Shown here in pieces: positions 8,059 to 17,000 of a stretch of 64,000 nt of DNA (position 1 is the first letter of the stretch; every line of letters begins with the position of its first letter). The stretch lies in contig CAJUIW010000001.1 in NCBI GenBank assembly GCA_910586895.1, forward strand, positions 186,001 to 250,000, written 5' to 3'. The stretch comes from an uncultured Muribaculaceae bacterium (lineage in GTDB: Bacteria; Bacteroidota; Bacteroidia; Bacteroidales; Muribaculaceae). Both the position numbers and the translations under genes were made by a program. The notes below the pieces were generated by a model. It saw only the letters and a program-made list of their open reading frames with translations, did not search any database and was not told the DNA's origin.

Positions 8059-11000
8059 GTGACGGTGGTAGGGCCGGCGGTTGACAAGCAGGGCACGCCG
8101 ATAGAGGGGCTTGTGACTGTGGAATTTGAGGATGGCAGCCGTACCGACATAGAGCAGAGCACGGTGCAGCAGATGGCCGACGATGCGGCACGGCAGCGTG
8201 CGATACAGCAGGCGCAGCAGGGAGAGGCGGTCGATGAGGAGGTATCGGATAACAGTTCGGACGATGGCTTCATCCCCATTGACAGTTCCTTGTTGCCGGA
8301 TGACCCATTTGCAGAGAATAATACTGAGGAGCAGGGAGAGGCCGCTGAGGAGGGCGAAGCGCCGGAGGCGGAGCCGAGTGCCGGAGGGTATAAGGTGAAT
8401 GACACTGTGAAGATAAATGTGCCCGGTGCGGGAGAGATGGAGGCCACGGTAACGGCGCTTCCTGACAGCGACGGGTATATGCGGGTGACAACATCGCAAC
8501 CGATAGGCGGCGAGGTCAGCCACCGGCTCACACCGGCAGAACTTGACGCACTGAGCGGCAGGAAGCAAGTGCAGGGCGACTCCGCAATAGAACGAAAAGA
8601 CACTCAAGACAAAATCGCCAATATTTCAAAAGAGGAAAAGGATGAATATGGTAAACCATTAGTACTCGCGAAAGACGGCACCACAACATTTGGATTTATT
8701 GGTGCTGAAACAGGTTTGGCAGAGGCTCCTATACGCCTTAGCATTGGCGAAAACAAAAAAGGCACGGATGGTAAAAACCATGGGTACGGATTGGCCCATA
8801 TTGAAGCCGGCCATGGTGAGCAAATCAGGAATGCCGGATACGCAAGCGTTGAAGAGTTTGTTGAGAATGTGGCGAGGAATTACGAAACCATAAGAGAAGG
8901 AAATTCTTATGGAGAGAGCCAGACATATCTTCTTGAAGTCTCAGACGGCCGCAATAACACATTGTTCATCCAACTTTCAAATGACGGAACATATTGGAAT
9001 GTAAATAGCGCGGGCATCTTCAGAGAAAGATACTCGCGCAATAAAAGGGTAGTCTCATCCTTACCCACCATTGGAAGCAGTTCAAGCACCGAAACTGCTG
9101 AAGTTAATCACGGCCAATACGAGGGTGCAACCGTCACCAGCGGGGATTCTTCCAAGACTTCTGACAGCAAAGATAATGCTAATTCTACTGATAAACAAGA
9201 GAATGACGCTGAAAGTTCACCGAGCGGCGCAGAGTCGGCTTTGTCGAGGATACCTGCTGATGAAAAAGGGGCTCCTGCGTTCGAGGCGGCGCCCGACACC
9301 GACACTGCATGGGATGGACTTGTGGAATATATGGAGAATGACCCGCAGGCCGCAGCGAAGATAGCGACGGCTCAACTGCGTCAGGCCAATGCGACTCTGG
9401 AGGCTCTGAAAAAGAATCAACCTAAGCCGGTGACTCCGAAGCTGAGCGGCGACGTGGCCGCGATGAAAGAGGCGCACAGAAGAGCTGAAGAGGCAAACAG
9501 GCGTGCTGAGGCGTCATATCAGGCACAGAAAGCTGAGGCGGAGGAGCGTCTGAAGAAGTGGCAGGAGATAGCGGCCACTCCACAGCGACGTGCCGAGGAG
9601 GCTAAACGCAGAGAGGAGGAGGCGCGGAAAGCGGAGCAGGAGCAGGCGGAGCGCGAACTTCAGGAGCGTAATGCACGCGGCGCTGAGCATCTGGCCCGAC
9701 GACGCGAGGAGGAAGCGGCCGAAGAGGCGGCCCGCAAGGAAGCCGGGCGCAAGGAACAGCAGGAGATTGAGCAGCGCCGTGCACAGGCGGAGGCTGAGGC
9801 CGCAGAGGAGGCTTCCAAACCTGCCAATAAGAAAATAGCCGAGGTAGAAGGGGCTTTCAACCAATGGATGGACGATGTGCGCGAGGCGGACACGCGGGAT
9901 GAACGCACCAAGGCCCGCCATGAACGGGAGGATAAGGCGCAGGGGCCGGCTCAGTATGGCAGAATGTATGATAACTGGGGACCACCGCAGAGCTTCGACG
10001 AATGGGTGGTGCGCTCGCTGTCAAATCCGCCACGGCGTGTGAAGTGGAGCGGCAAAGGCAACATGGCCGCTGAGCTGTACGGACGTCCGGACATGAGCGA
10101 GAAGAAGGACCACCGCTGGATGATATCGGATAAGAACGGGGTATCGTTCGCACGGTTCATACATGAACTGTGGGAGGGTATGCTCGGCGACCCGAATCTG
10201 CCATTCAACACACGCGAATATACGGACCAGGATGTGCGGAATGCCGTCATCGAGGCGCTGTTCCGCAACCCGACATCGCGCTCGCTTTACGAAAGGGCGC
10301 TTGAGTACCAGCGTCACCGCGAGGAGAACGAGCGACTGATGGAGGAGGGCCCGGTAGACGAGGAGTATGAACGGGAAATCTGGTATCAACGTAACTTCCA
10401 TATGACGCCTCAGGAGTATGCCGAGGCGGAGGAGCAGGCTTATCAGGAGCTGGAGGATATGCAGCTGTCGGAGGAGCAACTCAGGGAATATGATGAAATA
10501 ATTGCGGAGGAAACCGCGTTGTTAATAGAAAGACAGGACCAAAATGGAACAGAACAGACAGGAGAAACAGAATCAGGTGAAGGAGGCTCTGAGGTATTGC
10601 ATCCGGAACAGGCTGCTGACCGGCGAGGAGGCGCAGAAGCTGCTGAAGGAGGACCCGCGCAGACTGGCGGCACGCGTGCTGACAATGGCACGGCTGCACA
10701 GGCAGCAGAACAGGTAGAGGCCGGGGCTGACGGCAACACCACGCAGCAGCGTATCGCTGAAGCGGAGAGCCGGGTGAATACCGAGCCTACCGATGCCCAG
10801 AAGGAGGCGGGCAACTACAAGAAGGGGCATGTCAGGATTGACGGGCTGGAGGTTACGATTGAGCAGCCTAAAGGCTCTGTAAGACGAGGCAGGGATGCTT
10901 CCGGCAAAGAGTGGGAGAGCACCATGCACCACACGTACGGGTATATCCGCGGTACGGAAAGTAAGGATGGTGACCATATTGACGTGTTCCTCAGTGACAA

Positions 11001-14000
11001 CCCTGAGCAGGGTGAAGTGTTTGTCGTGGACCAGTACAATACGGACGGTTCTTTTGATGAGCATAAGGTGATGTACGGCTTTGCCTCAGCTGAAGAGGCT
11101 CGCCGGGCTTATCTGTCGAACTATGAAAAGGGATGGGAGAATACCCGACGCATAGAGGTGACAGGCTTCAGCAAGGATGAGTTCAAGAAATGGATTGATT
11201 CGTCCAAACGTAAGACAAAGCCTGCGGCCGAATATGCACGGTTCAGGAACAGAGAGGCCGGAGATGCTGCGTTTGCCGGGCGTCTGGGCGATGTGATGCG
11301 CAGCGTGATGGAGGCGTGGCCCGCGCCTACCATAGAACAGGAGCGCGGCAAGAGGGTGAGCCGCTTCGAGGCCCCAACGGAGGAGCAGATCAGGGATGCC
11401 ACACAGCAGTTTGAGAAGCTGCTTGACGAGGCTACGGACAAGGAGCTGTTAGGGATACGCGATGCGTTCACGGCGCAGGTGGGCCGGATGGGGCTGTCAA
11501 CGCAGATGGCCTGGACCATGCGTACATGTATGGAGAATGCCGTGCCGGCTGAGCGCAAGCGAAAGCTCTATGAACAGCGCCGCGCACGCATGATTGAGGA
11601 GAATCCTGCCTTAGGGGCCGAGATGCTGCAGCGGGAACTGAACGACGTGATAGCACAGATAAACGGTGAACTGGGCACTACATACACTCCGATAAGCGCA
11701 CAGACGGGATGGTCAGTGAGCGAGGGGGCGCTGCAGCGTCTTGACGCTATGGCCGATGAACATCTTGAGAAGGAGGCCGCCAAGGAGTTCAAGCTGAAGC
11801 TGCGGCAGATGCTGATGGCGCGTGATCGTGCCGGGAAGCAGGACGACTCCCCTGCCCGCCTGCATGCAGCTGAGGGCGCACGCCAGACTGCCGAGGGGCA
11901 CACCGTATATGAGGCTACAAAAGGGATGCTTGAGGATGCCGGCATTGCCGTGGAGGAGGTAAGCGATGAGCAGGCGCAGGCGATGCTCGGAGAGAAAAAA
12001 ACTCCTGGCAACGAAATCTCAGCTCAAAAGAATGCACGGCAGGCTAATGAAGGCAACAATATAACAAGTGCTACTCAGAAATCGCTGGAGCAAGCTGTCA
12101 GCAGAATTAAGGATTGGATTGCCAATGGGAAGCGGGGTGTAAAGTTTACTCTACAACTGCCCGGCAGGACAATGGTAATGGTCAGACGAGTTATGGGACG
12201 TGATTTTGACTCACACAATATCACGGCAAACAGCTTGGCGCACATATTGAGGAATCATGGTGAGAATGGTGCCAAATTAACTGAAGGTAGCATTCCGATT
12301 AGGAAGGAAGATCTTCTACTAATTCCCTATATCATGATAGCTCCGGACAGGATAGAGAAAGCCAGTATGGATGCGTCCGGACGTGAGTCTGTAAGGTTTT
12401 ATAAGAACCTCAGCAATGGCTATATTGTGGTCGTTGAAAAAGAATACAAAAACAGCCCTGATGATATGGAAACCATAACCATGTGGGCTGAAATGTCATC
12501 TGAGGCTATCAATGCCCGGCATAAAACAGCCGTCCCTGATACACACGTCCAAAACGCTATCCTCAGCACAGACGTTGCAAAGATACAAAAAGATGCACGT
12601 ATTGCAATAGAAAGCGACAGGAATCCGCAGTTCTCCATACGTACATACCATGGGACGGGGGCTGACTTCGAGGAGTTTGACTTCAGCTACATGGGTGAGG
12701 GCGAAGGGAACCAGGCTTTCGGATGGGGAGGCTATGTGACCGAGGTAGAAGGCATAGGCAGAACCTATGCTGAGGAAACTTCCCATAATGTAGTGGAGAT
12801 TTCAATTGATGAATACTTTGAACGCATGACTGACTATTTTGAAAAGAATATCGGCAGGCACAAGGGTATTGACTTTGAGATGGATATGGACGGCAGCTTC
12901 CGCTTTGACCCTTCTGTAACTGACGAAGCACTGTTCGATGCGTATAAGGATTATATGCGTCAGAAGGGCTACGATATAGAGGATATGGAGGAGGACCTGC
13001 AGTCATTCAGATACGAGCTTGAGGGAGAAATCCAGAGGGAGCTTGAGGATGAGGGAGAGCGCATAAGCAATGAGAAAGTGAGGTTCCTGTATACAGTGGA
13101 TATCCCAGATGATACCGGCAGCAATTATCTTGACTGGGAGGAATCTCCGTCGCAGGAGATGCTGCAGGGTGTACTGCGGGAGCTTGATGACGAGGTTATT
13201 GACCCGGAGGACTTCCACTTTTCAAGCGGAGAGAGCCTGTATGAATGGCTGACTGAGCGCACCGGCTCACCACGCGAGGCGAGTGAGCTGCTTTCGGATG
13301 CCGGGCTTACAGGAATCCGATACCCGGCCGATTATTTCAACGGCGGACGCTCTGACGGCAAGAAGAATTATGTGATATTCCAAGAGAGCGATATGGAGAT
13401 ATCGGAGCAGGTGCGGTTCTTGCGGACGGCGCGGGGTGAGGTATATGGCTGGACCGTAGGCGGGAAGGTGTTCCTGAACCGCGATGCGATGAATCCGGAA
13501 ACTCCCCTGCATGAATACACGCATCTGTGGGATGCGATGGTACGCAAGGAGAATCCGGAGCTGTGGGAGCGCGGCATGGAGCTGATGAAGCAGACGCCGG
13601 CGTGGAAGGAGGTCGTCGAGGACCCCAACTATGCCGATATCGCGGCGGACGAGGATGCTGTGGCCAGTGAGGTGCATGCACGCCTGACCGGGCAGCAGGG
13701 CGCCGAAACTATGGAACGCATGGTGGAGGAGGCCCGGGCTGAGGGGGCGATGAAGGTTGCTGAGGCTGTGACGCTGAGGGAACAGCTGAAGGAGTGGCTG
13801 CGCGATATGTTCGCCTCGCTGAAGGGCACGTTGGAGCGATGGAGCGGACGCGACCTCAGCGCTCTGACCTTGGAGCAGTTCAACGCCATGCCGCTGCGTG
13901 ACCTTGCCGCGGGGATGAACCCGAACACTGAGATCAGACGTGGCGAGCAGGCGCGTGTGGTGACAGAGGCTAATCCGATGCTCGATGATTACCATAGAGG

Positions 14001-17000
14001 CGTAAGAGGGCGTAAGGATGTGATGACCTTTGACGAGGTGCTTGCCGAGGCTGAGAAGGCATGGGATGAATATGGCGACCTTACTTATCCTGATATGGAT
14101 ATTGATATGCTGCGTCAGGCTAAGGAGGATGGCACAATAACCATCTATAGCTCGAAGCCGATTGAGGCGGGCGTATTTGTAACTCCAAGCCGAATGAACG
14201 CGGAGGATTATGCCGGCGGCGGAAGGGTGTTTGAGAAACAGGTGAGCGTGGATGAAATCGCGTGGACCGGCGAGGATGAAGGCCAATATGCTCCGGGGAC
14301 GGCTGCAAGGCATGAGGCGGAGCAGGTGCAGTACTCGCGCGGCAAGCGCAGGGTGATGCAGAGTCATCCGAGTCTGTTTGGCATGGCGGGAGCGCAAGGT
14401 TCGCTGATGGCGGAGCTTAATACTTCGGTGGACTTCAAACGTGATCATGCGCCGGCCAATGGTCCGGACATTGATGCCGCCGAGGAGGCCAATGCTGCTA
14501 TTGACAGCTATGCACAGCAGCTTGCCGATGGACTGCAGCAGATGCAACAGATGCAGGAACAGCAGCAGGACGCCGAGCAGGAGCAGCAGATGGAGCAGGT
14601 GCTCACTGAGGCCGGTGTGCGGTTGGAGAAGCAGCTGCAGGAGTATTACCGCAGCCAGGGCAGCAGTCAGGCGGACGCCAAGGCGGCGGCACGCGACATG
14701 GCAGCGCAGGTGCGGGCGGAGGTGACTCTGGCTATGACGCAACGGAGCATGGGCGAGCAGCGCCGTGCCAATGCTGCCGCCACAGCCGAAGAGGTGCAGA
14801 AGGAGGCGCAGGCATGGCTGGATTCGGAGGCAGAGCCGCAGAGGGGCGCTATGAAAACCGCGGCCGGCCAGACGGTGGAATATGAGAGCATGGGTGGGCT
14901 GAGAACCCTGCAGGATGGCGAGTTCACGCATGTGGAACGCAAGTTCTCACAGACAGGCGAGTTCGGATTCACAGGCGCCGAACGGATTGAGAGCATCGAT
15001 GATGTGGCCTACATATTCCGCTCTCTTGAGGATTACTCGAAAGAGAATGCGTTTGCGGTGCTGGTAAAGGATGGGCGCCCTACTGTGATGCACATAGGGA
15101 TGGGTACTATAAACGGCACGATGGCAGATATGCAGGCGGTGTATGCCGCCGTAAAGGCATACGGGGCCGACAAGGTGTATTTCGTACATAACCATCCGAG
15201 CGGCAACCTCAATCCGAGCACGCAGGACCAGCAGTCGCACCGCAAGCTTGACAGCATGCTCGGTGGAGGCGTGCTGCAGGAGTCTATTATCATTGACCTG
15301 CGCTCAGGGCGCTATGGCGTGTTTGATGCATCGGAGAAAGGGGTGAGGGAGAAGAAGCAGTCTGACGGGAACATGGTGCCGGTGAAAGTGCGCCGGTTTG
15401 ACAGGCATGTGTTCTCTCCGGACTATGACCTGAACGACGTGATGACGGTGCGCAGCGCCGAGGATATCGCCGCGTTCCTGTCATCGCACCGTCTGGGTGA
15501 GCGAGGAAAGATAAGCTTCCTGATTCTTGACAATGCCAACCATGTAGTAGGCAACATACACACCCCCTACCAATCGTACACGGACAGTCTGTATGACCTT
15601 GCCGACCAGCTTGTGGATGATGCGGTGCGGTTCGGAGGGCGCTCAGTAGTGCCGTACGGCAACGTGAAGCTTGACGGCATACGCCACCTGACTGACCTTA
15701 TAAAGAGGCGCGGGCATGAAGTGCAGGTGCTGGATGCGCTGCAGGTAAGCAACAGCCTTGGCTACAAATCGGCTTACAACGCCGGACTGATGGGCGAGGA
15801 AAATGCGGAGTATGAAGCGTCCCCGGCAGGCAAGGAGCTGACTGATGGGGAGCGTCTGCTGGCCATACAGGCGTTGGAGCCGATTGAGATTGGGCACAAC
15901 AACATGAGCAAGTCAGAACTTCAGGAGGTGTACCGCAAGCTGCCTACGGTTAAGAAAGACGGGCGTGAGGTGGAGTTTTACCACAGCGCGTTTAAGAAGA
16001 TATATAAGAACGGCGGCCTATTCGGGCAGATAGTGCCGGTGCTTGATGAGGTGCTGGAGCAGTCGGTGCTTGCCTATTCTGAAAAGGATAACCTCGGAGG
16101 AACTGTTCGTCCGGATGGGACGGTGCATAAGGCGCATCCGAATGTAGACGCTTTTGACAACTACGTCGGCAAGGTGGCTCTCAATGGCAAGGAATATTAT
16201 GTCCGGACAACGGTACAGAGTAGTGAGAAATCTACTGCCGGAACACATTCATTCATGGTAACGCAGGTGGATGTGTACGAAAATACCGCCAATGGTTTGT
16301 CGCTACCGATAACTACTCGGGCGAGAGGGACCAATGACGGTATTGTTGATACAAAGTTACAACAATTTTTTGAACGTGCAAGTTCTGAACTAAATCAACG
16401 TGAGGATGAGGAGCTGATGCGCGATGGCTCTTCTGAGGCTAAGGCCATAGAGGAGGCATGGAATTCGGAGCTGACAACGGCACGTGAGGCTGCCGCCGAG
16501 CAGGAACGGATGCGGCAGGAGGTAACGGAGCTTGCCGCTGAGATGGGACTCGACAATGTGGATATTCTGGAAGATGCTTCGACCCTGACCGGCAGACGCC
16601 GCAACGCAAAGGGATTCTACAACCGCCGCACAGGCAAGATAAAAATAGTGCTCTCAAACAACCTGAGCGTGGAGGACGCCCGGAGCACGCTGCTTCATGA
16701 GGCTGTAGGGCACCACGGGCTGCGGAAGCTGCTCGGAGAGCGATTTACACAGATGCTCGACAGCCTGTATGCCAAGGCTCCGGAGAGCGTGCGCCGGCGC
16801 ATAGCTCAGAAAGCGGCACGCATGGGATGGGACTTCCGCACGGCTACCGAGGAGTATCTGGCGGAGATGGCCGAGGATGGCTCGTTTATGGAGGCTGACC
16901 GCGGATGGTGGAGCAAGATGAAGCGGATGCTACGCTCCGCACTCCGTGCTGCCGGGATAGATGTTGCTGTAAGCGACAACGAAATGCGATACTTGCTGTG

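Noticed and set aside
13267..14931. 554-residue minus-strand frame inside the giant gene
   Set aside because: It is the antisense of GC-rich coding DNA, with a composition dominated by Leu, His, Arg and Pro and no domain.
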